Of a DNA stretch of 53,695 nt, positions 8,594 through 17,689 are shown piece after piece. The first letter of the stretch is position 1; each line of letters starts with the position of its first letter. The stretch spans positions 1-53,695 of the forward strand of contig VXNZ01000047.1 of assembly GCA_009840355.1 (NCBI GenBank), in the 5' to 3' direction. The stretch comes from Chloroflexota bacterium. Its GTDB lineage: Bacteria; Chloroflexota; Dehalococcoidia; Lucifugimonadales; JADFKI01. The notes beneath the pieces were generated by a model that saw only the letters and a program-made list of their open reading frames with translations, was not told the DNA's origin and did not search any database. The position numbers and the translations under genes were made by a program.

Positions 8594-9279
8594 TGTGCGG
8601 TGAACTACCCCCGTTGGACTTTGAAGCCAATGAGCATCAGAGACGCTTGGAGAACCTATCCGCAATGGAAGCGGAGATTGCAGGGCGTTCCAAGAGGTTG
8701 AGAACTCGCATACTGCACTTCGCAGAGCAATTCGGCATACCGGAATAAGATTTCTGGTGGGACTTGGACGCTAACCCAACAGGTACACTTGCCGCAACAC
8801 TCGCACGAGAAGCGCGCCGCAAGAATATTCATGAAAACGCCGCCGCCGCTTACATTGAAGATATGTCCAATGTCGCCGATTTTCGCAAGTTGCCTTCTTC
8901 GGGAAGCAACGCCCTATATGTAAATAGCGATGGACAAATCCTGTCCGGTCAGCAGCTCGCAGGTGCGCCTCGCCCATTCAAATCCATCGATTTTCAATGG
9001 ACTACCTCTGGAGTCACTTGCTACGCCGCGCAGAAGTACACAAAGGCAGGCGGGGGCAATCAGGATAACCAATTCAACGAACTAGAGCGACTGCTTCGCA
9101 ATTTCCAGGGGCGAACCAACAACGGAGTTGCGTTGATTGTTCTCGTTGATGGCGCATACTACGACCAAGCGCGCTTGGCGCGGCTGCAAGGCTTGGTACG
9201 ATTGCAGAGTCCGCGAAGTTATGTCGCAAGCGTCAACAATCTGCATACACTGCTGGAAGAAATCGCAGGCATGAATTAA
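8593..9279 (+). pseudogene. probable type II restriction endonuclease gene with an in-frame stop
   Basis: ATG 8593 overlaps the methyltransferase stop. The frame runs 51 codons (starting MCGELPPLDFEANEHQ) to TAA at 8746-8748, then continues open in the same frame as DFWWDLDANPTGTLAATLAR through to 9279. Joined, it is a protein of about 228 residues. The second half alone could start at TTG 8764 (171 residues). The part from SIDFQWTTSGVTCYAAQKYT to GGGNQDNQFNELERLLRNF, and ALIVLVDGAYYD after it, looks like the core of a sequence-specific endonuclease, but I cannot name the family. With the coupled methyltransferase, a restriction role is the best inference. The TAA could be a true nonsense mutation, a sequencing error, or a split gene. 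Confidence 0.6.
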
Positions 9280-9282
9280 AGC

Positions 9283-9308
9283 AGCCATTCCCTTCGTAGG
9301 GATGGGCT
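9283..9308 (+). terminator. imperfect hairpin after the restriction gene
   Basis: An 11-base imperfect stem (AGCCATTCCCT / AGGGATGGGCT) closes a TCGT loop just past the stop codon. There is no U-tract, so it is a weak terminator candidate or an RNA-stabilising hairpin. Confidence 0.3.
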
Positions 9309-9406
9309 AATCAGATGATGGCGTTGTGTGACGCTCGGCAATTTTACGCCATTCTTATCCTTCCCACATCTTAGTAGAAGAGAAACTTCTAGCCCATCAG
9401 CCTACC

Positions 9407-9433
9407 TTGACGCACGCATACTCCGCGTATAAT
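9407..9433 (+). promoter_or_regulatory. candidate promoter for the first GMC oxidoreductase
   Basis: TTGACG (9407-9412) and a perfect TATAAT (9428-9433) are separated by 15 bases, shorter than the ideal 17. They lie about 86 bases before the GMC start, in a stretch without genes. Confidence 0.4.
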
Positions 9434-9518
9434 ATCGCCTCATTATTTTAATTGGTATGCGCGTCCGCTCGTCTTGCTGTCCCGCGCATCCTGTGCATCC
9501 TGTTTCGAGGAATTGTCC

Positions 9519-11075
9519 ATGAACTACGACCACATCATCGTTGGCGCAGGCTCGGCGGGGGCTATTATCGCCAGCCGGCTTACCGAAGACCCGAACCGCA
9601 CCGTTCTGCTGCTCGAAGCGGGTCCCGACTACCCGGAACTGGACGAGATGCCGCCGGATGTGAAGTTCGGCTATGGGCATGGCTTGGCGGCGATTGATGT
9701 GCTTGGCACGGAGCATCGCTGGCACTTCGTTGCCAAGTCAACCGACCAGGCAGCTCCTATGCTCGTTCCGCGCGGCAAGACTACGGGCGGCTCTTCCGCC
9801 GTGAACGCGCAGATATTCCTGCGCGGCGTGCCGGAAGACTATGACGACTGGGCGTCTTGGGGCAATGATGAGTGGGGCTTTCAGAAGCTTATCCCGTTTT
9901 TCCGCCGTATGGAGACGGACACGGATTTCGCAGACGACTTCCACGGCGTGGACGGTCCAACTATCGTCCGGCGCTACAAGCCCGACGAGTGGCTGCCCGA
10001 CCAGCAGGCATGGTATCAGGCTGCGCGCGAGTACGGCTTCGCGGAATGTCCGGACCATAACGACCCGGACTCCACGGGCGTGGGACCTTCGCCGTTCAAC
10101 AACCCCAACCGCATCCGATGGAGCACGAACATCGGCTACCTGAGCGAGGCGCGCAGCCGCCCGAATCTGACCATCACGGCGCGCGCGCTTGCTCACCGCA
10201 TCCTGTTCGATGGCGGCAGAGCGGTCGGCGTGGAGTTCGAGGCTGACGGCGAGCTGCAATCGGTCTATGGTGATGAGATTATCCTGTCCGCCGGCGCGAT
10301 CGGCTCGCCGCACTTGCTGCTGCTGTCCGGCGTTGGTCCCGCTGACCATCTGCGCGATATGGGCGTCGCCGTCGTTCATGAATTGCCCGGCGTGGGCAAG
10401 AATCTGCGCGACCATCCGCAGGTGCAGCTCACATGGGAGACCAAGCCCGGTTTCGAGCAGGACAGCCTCGCCCCGCGCATACAGTTCATCGTGCGCTACA
10501 CGGCAGAAGGCTCGAACCTGCGCAACGATATGCTCATTCACCCGTTCTCGTATGCGACGCGCAGCCTCTACTACACGGACCCGAACACAGAACCCATCGG
10601 CATCGGCATGATTGCCGCTATCTATCTGGCGGAATCGGCAGGCGAGATGCTGCTCAGGACGACCGATCCCCACATTCAGCCGTTCCTCAATTACAACCTG
10701 CTGGCGACCGACTTCGACCGCAGACGAATGCGCGAGTCCGTCCGGATATGCCTTGACCTTGCCGAGAAAGACGCGCTGGCGGAGCTGATTGAAAGCAGAC
10801 GGTTCCCCGCAGACGCCGACCTCGAATCAGAGCAGGCACTCGACGACTGGATGATGCGCAATGTCAGGACCAGTCACCACATCTCCGGCACATGCAAGAT
10901 GGGTCCCGCTGATGACACGATGGCTGTCGTTGACCAGTACGCTAGGATGCATGGCATCGAGGGCTTGCGCGTGGCGGACGCGGCGATCATGCCGGACTGC
11001 ATCCGCGCCAACACGAACGCCACCTCGATGGTTATCGGGGAGCGCGTGGCGGAGTTTATCAAGGATGGGAACTAA
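9519..11075 (+). CDS. GMC-family FAD oxidoreductase (choline/alcohol dehydrogenase-like)
   Basis: A 518-residue glucose-methanol-choline oxidoreductase. The N-terminal dinucleotide motif VGAGSAGAIIASRL (about 7-20) binds FAD. GGSSAVNAQIFLRG (about 90-103) is GMC signature 1, and SAGAIGSPHLLLLSGVGP (about 258-275) is signature 2. The C-terminal catalytic His is in SHHISGTCKMGP (near 450), with the partner Asn in ANTNATSM (near 497). It should oxidise an alcohol to an aldehyde; the substrate is not determinable. ATG 9519 is chosen because the fold begins there and CGAGGAA precedes it. A paralog starts at 11714, separated only by a toxin-antitoxin pair. Confidence 0.9.
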   Translation: MNYDHIIVGAGSAGAIIASRLTEDPNRTVLLLEAGPDYPELDEMPPDVKFGYGHGLAAIDVLGTEHRWHFVAKSTDQAAPMLVPRGKTTGGSSAVNAQIFLRGVPEDYDDWASWGNDEWGFQKLIPFFRRMETDTDFADDFHGVDGPTIVRRYKPDEWLPDQQAWYQAAREYGFAECPDHNDPDSTGVGPSPFNNPNRIRWSTNIGYLSEARSRPNLTITARALAHRILFDGGRAVGVEFEADGELQSVYGDEIILSAGAIGSPHLLLLSGVGPADHLRDMGVAVVHELPGVGKNLRDHPQVQLTWETKPGFEQDSLAPRIQFIVRYTAEGSNLRNDMLIHPFSYATRSLYYTDPNTEPIGIGMIAAIYLAESAGEMLLRTTDPHIQPFLNYNLLATDFDRRRMRESVRICLDLAEKDALAELIESRRFPADADLESEQALDDWMMRNVRTSHHISGTCKMGPADDTMAVVDQYARMHGIEGLRVADAAIMPDCIRANTNATSMVIGERVAEFIKDGN

Positions 11076-11206
11076 CAGGATATACAAAGCCTGCCCCTGT
11101 GAAAGCGGAGGATGGATAGGAATGGGATAGGGCGTTGCGGGCGCAAGTCTGGTAAGATGCCGATAGTTTGGCTATGAACAATTCCGTAGGATACGGAGGT
11201 TGCAGA

Positions 11207-11407
11207 ATGGCGACAAAGCCCGATGACAATAGACAAGTCGATGTTGCGACAGACCATGATCCCGTTTGGGAAGCGTTTTTGAATGCCCCATTGGATGATG
11301 AGCCGCTGACTGAGGAAGACATTCAAGCCATCAAAGAGGCTGATGAGGATTTTGCTGCGGGTAGGTTTGTCACCCACGAAGAATTGAAGAAAGAGCTGGG
11401 TCTGTGA
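11207..11407 (+). CDS. RelB/Phd-like antitoxin
   Basis: A 66-residue acidic protein with the pattern of short antitoxins that accompany RelE/ParE toxins: PVWEAFLNAPLDDEPLTEEDIQAI followed by a GRFVTHEELKKELGL tail. ATG 11207 has a strong GGAGGT six bases upstream. The longer frame from TTG 11168 lacks this. Its TGA overlaps the GTG of the toxin (GTGA), typical of a coupled module. It should neutralise the toxin and repress the shared promoter. The N-terminal DNA-binding part is very short. Confidence 0.8.
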   Translation: MATKPDDNRQVDVATDHDPVWEAFLNAPLDDEPLTEEDIQAIKEADEDFAAGRFVTHEELKKELGL

Positions 11408-11661
11408 TCCGCAGGATCATTTACAGTCCTCAATCTCGAAGAGACTTGAGACGGCTTGATAGGGTTTCAGCAACGCGGATACTGAATGCACTGGAGAGAT
11501 TGGCTGCCGACCGCTCGGGAGATATACGTCGGCTACGTGGCTCAGCGAGTGAGTGGAGACTTCGCATCGGTGATTGGCGGGTCATCTTCGAATTCGATAG
11601 CAACGATAGTGAGATTCTTGTAAAGCGAATCAGCCGAAGGGACAGCGCGTACCGGCGATAA
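11404..11661 (+). CDS. RelE/ParE-family toxin
   Basis: An 85-residue basic protein with the RelE/ParE layout: YSPQSRRDLRRLD at the N-terminus, then RLRGSASEWRLRIGDWRVIFEF and the end VKRISRRDSAYR. RelE members cut mRNA at the ribosome, while ParE members poison gyrase. The R-L-R-x-G-x-W-R-V-I-F core is shared, so the target cannot be assigned. It starts at GTG 11404, inside the antitoxin stop. The module sits between two GMC oxidoreductase genes without disturbing either. No truncation is visible. Confidence 0.85.
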   Translation: MIRRIIYSPQSRRDLRRLDRVSATRILNALERLAADRSGDIRRLRGSASEWRLRIGDWRVIFEFDSNDSEILVKRISRRDSAYRR

Positions 11662-11713
11662 ACGCATCTATCTTCCCCTTTCATTCAACGATGTTCACCT
11701 CAAAGGAGCAACT

Positions 11714-13261
11714 ATGAAATACGATTACATCATCATTGGTGCGGGTTCGGCGGGCGCGATTCTCGCCACGCGGCTTACGGAAGATCCGAACACATCGGTG
11801 CTGCTGCTGGAAGCGGGCCCGGATTACGCGGACCTGGACGACCTGCCCGAAGAGGTCAAGTACGGCTACGCCTCAGCGACCGACATCATGACCAGTGACC
11901 ACAACTGGCAGTTCACCGCGCGCGCCACCGAGCAGGCACAGCCTATGCTGGTGCCGCGCGGCAAGGTTACGGGCGGGTCGAGCGCAATCAACGGGCAGAT
12001 TTTCCTGCGCGGCGTGCCGGACGACTATGACCGCTGGGCGAGCTGGGGCAACGACGAATGGACTTTCGAGAACTCGCTGCCGTACTTCCGCAAGCTGGAG
12101 ACAGACACCACATACAGCGATGACTTCCACGGCACAGACGGGCCGATAATCTGCCACCGATTTCCCGAAGATCAGTGGCGCGGCGCGTCCAAGGCGTTCT
12201 ACGAATCCTGCCTAGACTACGGATTCGCAGACTGCCCCGACCACAATGCGCCGGATACGACCGGCGTAGGTCCCTTGCCGCTGAACAATCCGGATGGCAT
12301 ACGCTGGAGCACGAACTTGGGCTATCTCGCCCTGTCGCGGCATCGCCTGAACCTGACGATTCGCCCGAACTGCCTCGTGCATCGCATCGTGATGGATGGC
12401 GACAGAGCGACGGGCGTTGATGTTTCGAGCGGAGGCGAGCGGTTCGTCGTCGAGGGCGACGAGATAATTCTGAGCGCAGGCGCTGTCGGATCGCCGCAGA
12501 TTCTGATGTTGTCGGGCATCGGTCCTGCCGACCATCTGTCGGACATGGGCATCCCCGTCGTCAAGGATGTACCCGGCGTTGGGCAGAACCTGCGCGACCA
12601 TCCTTTGGTGTATGTGACTTGGACGACCAAGCCCGAGTATGAACTTGAGACATTCGGTCCTCGCATCCAGTTCGGGCTACGCTACACGGCGAGCAACTCC
12701 GACCTCGAAAACGATATGATCGTTTATATGAACATCTTCGCCACCGGGCGCATCGACCGCGGCGGCGACCGCATGACGCCCATCGGCATACGCATGATTA
12801 TCGGGCTAGACCTGGCAGTCGGCGCGGGCGAGCTGAAATTGCAGTCGTCCGACCCAAGCGTGCAGCCGATGCTGGACTACAACTACTTCGAGGAAGAGTT
12901 CGACCGCGAGCGGGTGCGCGAGGCGGTGCGGATATGCTCCAAGCTGGGCGACCACGAGGCGTGGAAGGACATCATTGACCGGCGCATCGAGCCGCCGGAC
13001 GAGGCGTTCGAGTCCGACGACACGCTGGACGCGTGGATGATGAGCGAGGTTACGACCGGGCATCACATATCTTGCACGAACAAGATGGGGCCGGCAGACG
13101 ACCCGATGGCTGTCGTTGACCAGTACGGCAAGGTGCACGGAATCGAAGGCTTGCGCGTAGTGGACGCGTCCATCATGCCCGACTGCGTGCGCGCGAACAT
13201 CAATGTAACCACGATGATGATAGGCGAGCGCATCGCCGACTTCGTGAAGGCTGGTAGTTAA
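11714..13261 (+). CDS. second GMC-family FAD oxidoreductase
   Basis: A 515-residue paralog of the 9519-11075 product with the same motifs. The FAD site is IIGAGSAGAILATRL (7-21). Signature 1 is GGSSAINGQIFLRG. Signature 2 is SAGAVGSPQILMLSGIGP. The catalytic His region is GHHISCTNKMGP (near 447) with Asn in ANINVTTM. Likely reaction: FAD-dependent alcohol oxidation. AAAGGAG precedes the ATG. The amidase begins 14 bases after its stop, so the two are probably one transcript. The two GMC genes probably arose by tandem duplication, with the toxin-antitoxin pair inserted between them. Confidence 0.9.
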   Translation: MKYDYIIIGAGSAGAILATRLTEDPNTSVLLLEAGPDYADLDDLPEEVKYGYASATDIMTSDHNWQFTARATEQAQPMLVPRGKVTGGSSAINGQIFLRGVPDDYDRWASWGNDEWTFENSLPYFRKLETDTTYSDDFHGTDGPIICHRFPEDQWRGASKAFYESCLDYGFADCPDHNAPDTTGVGPLPLNNPDGIRWSTNLGYLALSRHRLNLTIRPNCLVHRIVMDGDRATGVDVSSGGERFVVEGDEIILSAGAVGSPQILMLSGIGPADHLSDMGIPVVKDVPGVGQNLRDHPLVYVTWTTKPEYELETFGPRIQFGLRYTASNSDLENDMIVYMNIFATGRIDRGGDRMTPIGIRMIIGLDLAVGAGELKLQSSDPSVQPMLDYNYFEEEFDRERVREAVRICSKLGDHEAWKDIIDRRIEPPDEAFESDDTLDAWMMSEVTTGHHISCTNKMGPADDPMAVVDQYGKVHGIEGLRVVDASIMPDCVRANINVTTMMIGERIADFVKAGS

Positions 13262-13275
13262 AGGAGAGCCAACCG

Positions 13276-14685
13276 ATGGCTGACACGCCACTGCACTACA
13301 AGACCATCACCGAGGTAGCCGCGCTCATCAAGGCGCGCGAAATCTCGCCGGTCGAGGTTACGGAAGCGATGCTCCGCCGCATCGAGCAAATCGACGGCAA
13401 GTACAAGAGCTACGCCATCGTAATGGCAGATCAGGCTCAGGCCGCTGCCAAAGCCGCCGAATCCGAGATTGCCGCAGGTCAGTACCGGGGGCATCTTCAT
13501 GGCGTGCCATTTGCCGTTAAAGACCTCTGCTTCACTGAAGGCGTTCGCACTATGGGCGGCAGCAAGGTGTACATAGACCATGTGCCGAGTTTCGACGCGA
13601 CAGTGGTCGTGAAGCTAAATGCAGCGGGAGCCGTTCCCTTGGGCAAGCTGAACCTCACCGAGGGCGCTATGGGCGGATACAACCCTGCGCTCGACCTGCC
13701 TTTGAACCCGTGGAACATCGATCACTGGTGCGGTTCGTCGTCGAGCGGCTCCGGCGTGGCGACGGCTGCGGGTCTGTGTTTCGGCTCGCTCGGCAGCGAC
13801 ACGGGCGGCTCCATACGCTTCCCCGCCGCAGCCTGCGGCACAGTCGGACTGAAGCCCACCTGGGGGCGCGTCAGCCGCTACGGAGTGTTCGCTCTCGCCG
13901 AATCCCTCGACCATGTTGGTCCTCTCACACGAAGCTCCGCCGACGCCGCCATATCACTCCAAGCAATCGCCGGGCATGACCCCAATGACCCCACATCGCT
14001 GCCCGCGCCCGTCCCCGACATGCTCGATGGCATTGACGGAGGTGTACAGGGCGTCCGCATTGGTCTGGACGAGAAGTATGCCACGGACGGCGTTGACCAG
14101 GAGCTTGCGGCGGCAGTGATTGAGGGTGTGGCAGTGATGAAGGAGCTTGGCGCGGAGATAGTGCAGGTGCAGATGCCGGATGTGGACAGCTACCTGCCCG
14201 CCTGGCCCGTGCTCTGCTCCGCCGAGGCTGTTGCCGCACACAGGGAGAACTACCCTTCGCGTCGCGACGATTATGGTCCTTGGTTCCGGGGCTGGCTCGA
14301 TATGGGCGCAGGCGTAACGGGCGCGGATTACGCAGAGGCAAACAACCGCCGCGCCGAACTCAACGGGCTTATCCGTGATGTGTTCGCGGACATAGACGTG
14401 CTGGCATGTCCCTCGACGATAGGACCAGCCCGTTCCATCACGCGAGAAGAGATGTACGGGCCCTTAAGCGCAGACCGAGGCACATCGTTCCAGCGTTACA
14501 CAGTGCCCTACGACTACAACGGCGCGCCCACGATTTCGCTACCCTGCGGACTAAACTCCGACGGCTTGCCCTTGAGCCTGCAATTCGTGGGCAAGGCTTT
14601 GTCAGAGCCGCTGCTGTGTCGCATCGGCCACGCCTACGAGCAGGCGACAGATTGGCACAATCTGCACCCGCCGATTGATGCCTAG
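13276..14685 (+). CDS. amidase signature family hydrolase
   Basis: A 469-residue amidase of the Ser-cisSer-Lys class, related to GatA. The catalytic Lys is K82 in VPFAVKDLCF. The cis-Ser lies in CGSSSSGSGVATAAGL (about 152-167). The nucleophile is S179 in SLGSDTGGSIRFPAA. No GatB or GatC lies nearby and the C-terminal region differs from true GatA, so it is more likely a catabolic amidase acting on small amides or lactams. GGAG precedes the ATG. It follows the second GMC gene by 14 bases. Its last codons overlap the convergent SDR gene by 4 bases. A distant second amidase is at 51205. Confidence 0.88.
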   Translation: MADTPLHYKTITEVAALIKAREISPVEVTEAMLRRIEQIDGKYKSYAIVMADQAQAAAKAAESEIAAGQYRGHLHGVPFAVKDLCFTEGVRTMGGSKVYIDHVPSFDATVVVKLNAAGAVPLGKLNLTEGAMGGYNPALDLPLNPWNIDHWCGSSSSGSGVATAAGLCFGSLGSDTGGSIRFPAAACGTVGLKPTWGRVSRYGVFALAESLDHVGPLTRSSADAAISLQAIAGHDPNDPTSLPAPVPDMLDGIDGGVQGVRIGLDEKYATDGVDQELAAAVIEGVAVMKELGAEIVQVQMPDVDSYLPAWPVLCSAEAVAAHRENYPSRRDDYGPWFRGWLDMGAGVTGADYAEANNRRAELNGLIRDVFADIDVLACPSTIGPARSITREEMYGPLSADRGTSFQRYTVPYDYNGAPTISLPCGLNSDGLPLSLQFVGKALSEPLLCRIGHAYEQATDWHNLHPPIDA

Positions 14686-15455
14686 AAAGCTACATAGCCA
14701 CCGTCCACGGGGATGGATACGCCCGTAACGTAGTCGGACGCAGACGCGGCGAGGAACACCGCCGTGCCCGCCATGTCGTCCGGCGTTCCCCAGCGACCGT
14801 GCGGAATGCGCGCCGAGATTAGCTCGTAGCGCTCGCGGAAGCCCTCTTCGGTGCGCAGCGGCTCGGTCATATCGGTCTCGATCCAGCCGGGCAGTATGGC
14901 GTTCACCTGAATGTTGTCCTTCGCCCAGGCGGTGGCGAGGCTCTTCGTCAGCTGCACCACTCCGCCCTTGCTCGCCGAGTACGGCATAACCAGGTCGTGC
15001 CCGAATATGGATGTCATCGAGCCGATGTTGATGATTTTGCCGCCGCCTGAGCCTGCCATGTGCGAATACGCCTCTCGGCACGGCAGGAATGTGCCGGTCA
15101 GGTTGATGTCCATAATCAGGTTCCAGTCGTCGAGCGTGTAGTCTTGCGGCGACTTGCGGATGCCGATGCCGGCGTTGTTCACCAGAATGTCCAGCCTGCC
15201 GAACTCGTCGAGCGCCAGCTTCACCATATCGACGACTTCACCTTCGTTCTGCACATTCGTAGTAGTTCCCACTGCGCGCACGCCAAGCGCCCGCAGCTGC
15301 TTGACCGCCGCTTCCGTCTTCTGCACATTGCGCGCCGCGACGAGAATATCCGCGCCAGCCTCCGCCAGCCCAACCGCGATGCCAAGCCCAATGCCGCCAT
15401 TGCCGCCCGTAATAACCGCCGCCCTGCCGCTCAAATCAAACGATGTATTTGCCAT
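14682..15455 (-). CDS. short-chain dehydrogenase/reductase
   Basis: A 257-residue classical SDR, an NAD(P)-dependent oxidoreductase of the 3-oxoacyl-ACP reductase / glucose-1-dehydrogenase type. The cofactor motif TGGNGGIG (16-23) and NNAG (93-96) are present. The catalytic residues are S146, Y159 and K163 (YSASK). The C-terminus (YVTGVSIPVDGGYVAF) is canonical. AGGAGG lies 10 bases before the ATG at 15455. The substrate is unknown. It converges on and overlaps the amidase by 4 bases, so no terminator separates them. Confidence 0.9.
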   Translation of the reverse strand: MANTSFDLSGRAAVITGGNGGIGLGIAVGLAEAGADILVAARNVQKTEAAVKQLRALGVRAVGTTTNVQNEGEVVDMVKLALDEFGRLDILVNNAGIGIRKSPQDYTLDDWNLIMDINLTGTFLPCREAYSHMAGSGGGKIINIGSMTSIFGHDLVMPYSASKGGVVQLTKSLATAWAKDNIQVNAILPGWIETDMTEPLRTEEGFRERYELISARIPHGRWGTPDDMAGTAVFLAASASDYVTGVSIPVDGGYVAF

Positions 15456-15676
15456 GTATGTGGTCCTCCTAGAAACTCATGTGCATACATCGTATCCGCC
15501 AAGCGCCGCGATGTAAAATTGCGACACTTCTGAGTTTGCGAGCTTGCCGAGGATACCCGCTATATGGTTCATTGACAAATGGTTAGGCTTGATGCTAATC
15601 TCAACCAGATAATCTATATTTGGCATGGCAATGGGGGCAGGTCGCCTTCCTGCCGAATCTTACTGGGAGGGTAGAT

Positions 15677-17107
15677 ATGGCAAGATCCGAAGTTTTCTAT
15701 ATGGATGCTCATTCGGAATCCACGGAGACTAGCCTCGTCGCGAAGATGACTACGGTGTTCGACGCTGCAGGGCTTGACAAGATGATCAAGCCCAACGACA
15801 TCGTGGCTATCAAGTTGCACTGCGGCGAGTGGAACAACACGGCTTATCTGCGACCCGTCTATGCGCGGGCGCTGGCAGACCGCATCAAGGAACTGGGTGG
15901 GCGGCCGTTCGTTTGCGACACGACCACCTCCACCTATTCGCCTTGGGGCTCGCGCTCCAGCGAGCTGGACATCTTGCTGACGGCAGAGCGCAACGGTTAC
16001 AACTCGGCGACGCTGGGTTGCCCGTTCATCTGCGCGGACGGCTTTATCGGCACGAGCGACTTCCGCGTGGACATCCCCGAAGGCTACCTGCTGAAGGAAG
16101 CCTATGTCGCGCAGGCTATAGCGGCGGCTGATGTGCTCATCGCGCTGACTCACTTCAAGGGACACGGCATGGGCGTCATCGGCGGCGCGCTCAAGAACCT
16201 CGGTATCGGCGCGCAGTCCAAGCGCGGCAAGCTGAATGTACACATGGGCGGCCACCCGAACTACGGCTACGGCGCAGCGGCGATTTTCCATCCGGAACGC
16301 TTCCAGGGTAAGGAGAATACGCCGGACTGGGAGATTCTCGAGGATTGCTGCCCGTTCGACCTGTATCACATCAATGAGAACGACGAGCTCGAGTGGGATC
16401 GCGACCGCTGCGCGACCTGCCTAGGCTGCTTCGGCGTTATGGGACCGCGCGGTCTCGCCGAAATCCCGCCGGTCAACTTCGATGCGGTCGATGTCGCCAT
16501 CGCAGACGCCTGCTTGGCAGTGGAGAAGGTTGTCGGACGCGACAAGGTCGGTTACATCAACCTGGCTATCGATGTTTCGCCACGCTGCGACTGCGCGAAC
16601 CACGCGGATGTTCCGATTGTTCCGCATCTGGGCGTGTTCGCCAGCACGGACGCCGTCGCCATTGACATGGCGTGCGTTGACAAGGCGAAGGAGTCGCAGG
16701 GCATGCCCGGCTCCGCAGCCGAGATGATGGAAGCGCACCATCCGGGCGACCACAAGTTCGAAGCCGCAGCCGCGACATTCCATGGTCAGAGCGAAGTCGC
16801 AAGCATCAACACCGGTCACGAGATTGGCTTGGGCAGCCGCGACTACACGCTGGTCGAGGTAGAGCCGCAAGACGCCGAAATGCACAAGTTCCCGTACGAC
16901 CGCAGGCCCAGCAGGCAGCGGTTCAAGGAGCGCTTCGCCAAGTTCCAGCCGTTCCCGTATGACAGGCACGACGGCAAGGGCTTCCTCCGCAACGACGTTG
17001 TGGACTTCGAGACTGTGAAGCGGCACTATGACCATTCCACCAATGGCCACCATGCAGAAGAGGAAGTCGAGATCCGCGAGTTGCAGCCTGCGGACGACGA
17101 CGAATAG
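15677..17107 (+). CDS. DUF362-family protein with cysteine motif
   Basis: A 476-residue DUF362 protein. The signatures are VIALTHFKGHGMGVIGGALKN... in the middle and GVFASTDAVAIDMACVDKA toward the end. A CxxCxxC cluster (RCATCLGCFG, about 245-255) suggests an Fe-S site, as in DUF362 proteins fused to ferredoxin-like modules. No signal peptide is seen, so it is probably cytoplasmic. The function of the family is not established. ATG 15677 is chosen because GGGAGGG lies five bases upstream. The last 25 residues are strongly acidic (EEEVEIRELQPADDDE). A clear intrinsic terminator follows. Confidence 0.8.
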   Translation: MARSEVFYMDAHSESTETSLVAKMTTVFDAAGLDKMIKPNDIVAIKLHCGEWNNTAYLRPVYARALADRIKELGGRPFVCDTTTSTYSPWGSRSSELDILLTAERNGYNSATLGCPFICADGFIGTSDFRVDIPEGYLLKEAYVAQAIAAADVLIALTHFKGHGMGVIGGALKNLGIGAQSKRGKLNVHMGGHPNYGYGAAAIFHPERFQGKENTPDWEILEDCCPFDLYHINENDELEWDRDRCATCLGCFGVMGPRGLAEIPPVNFDAVDVAIADACLAVEKVVGRDKVGYINLAIDVSPRCDCANHADVPIVPHLGVFASTDAVAIDMACVDKAKESQGMPGSAAEMMEAHHPGDHKFEAAAATFHGQSEVASINTGHEIGLGSRDYTLVEVEPQDAEMHKFPYDRRPSRQRFKERFAKFQPFPYDRHDGKGFLRNDVVDFETVKRHYDHSTNGHHAEEEVEIRELQPADDDE

Positions 17108-17139
17108 GCTTCAAGCCGCATAGCGGATTGAACAACAGG

Positions 17140-17172
17140 GGACGCCGTTCTTCATGGGCGGCGTCCTTTTTT
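17140..17172 (+). terminator. intrinsic terminator of the DUF362 gene
   Basis: A perfect 8-bp stem GGACGCCG / CGGCGTCC (17140-17147 and 17159-17166) is followed directly by TTTTTT. It lies 33 bases after the DUF362 stop. Confidence 0.85.
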
Positions 17173-17206
17173 CTGTGTGCTCTTGCGAACGGTTGCTGAA
17201 ATCGTT

Positions 17207-17285
17207 GCATGCAAGCCCGTTTTCAACTTCAGGTTTCTCTCTCGCTCGAAATGACAAAGATAGATTGCATTTGTGAAATCGTCTC
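17207..17285 (+). repeat. partial copy of a terminal-inverted-repeat element
   Basis: The end ATTTGTGAAATCGTCTC (17269-17285) is the exact complement of the left terminal repeat of the element at 26051-26211. The preceding CTCGCTCGAAATGACAAAGAT also matches that element's interior. No left terminus is visible here, so this looks like a truncated copy. It lies between the DUF362 terminator and the next gene. Confidence 0.6.
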
Positions 17286-17365
17286 AATATGCGGCGGTTT
17301 GACAGGGACGGGAATGAACGGCAAAATATGAGGCAGCAATACAACAACAACGGAGGTACTTGAAA

Positions 17366-17689
17366 ATGCCAGCATCAGGACAGGAACTTCTGGAACAATC
17401 GATAGACAACTGCCAGCAGATTGCCGACGGACTCGGCACGGTGAACGCATCTTGGGAGACTTCGATAGTCGAGATACTGGAGAAGTTCGACGAGATTAGC
17501 GACACCTTCTTCTTCAAGACTATGCCGAGTGTTCCGGCGGCGCGCGCGGTTGTGCGCGACTCCGAGTCGGTGCTCGCGCTGCGGCAGACCGAAGAGTGGG
17601 ACGAGTTCGGCACGGCGATAACCACGCTCATCGCATCCTCACAGAACCTCATCGAGAAGGCGGGCATGAAGGGGGTAACCCTCACATGA
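17366..17689 (+). CDS. small helical protein of unknown function
   Basis: A 107-residue protein I do not recognise. It appears helical, without signal peptide or membrane segment, and contains ILEKFDEISDTFFFKTMPS and VLALRQTEEWDEFGTAI. ATG 17366 is chosen because GGAGG ends nine bases upstream; a TTG at 17360 is too close to it. Its TGA overlaps the ATG of the epimerase (ATGA), so the two are translationally coupled and probably work together. Whether it is a regulatory subunit or a separate enzyme cannot be told. Confidence 0.7.
   Translation: MPASGQELLEQSIDNCQQIADGLGTVNASWETSIVEILEKFDEISDTFFFKTMPSVPAARAVVRDSESVLALRQTEEWDEFGTAITTLIASSQNLIEKAGMKGVTLT

Noticed and set aside
13276-14685. Possible GatA subunit of the tRNA amidotransferase
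   Set aside because: GatB and GatC are absent and the C-terminal region suits a stand-alone amidase.
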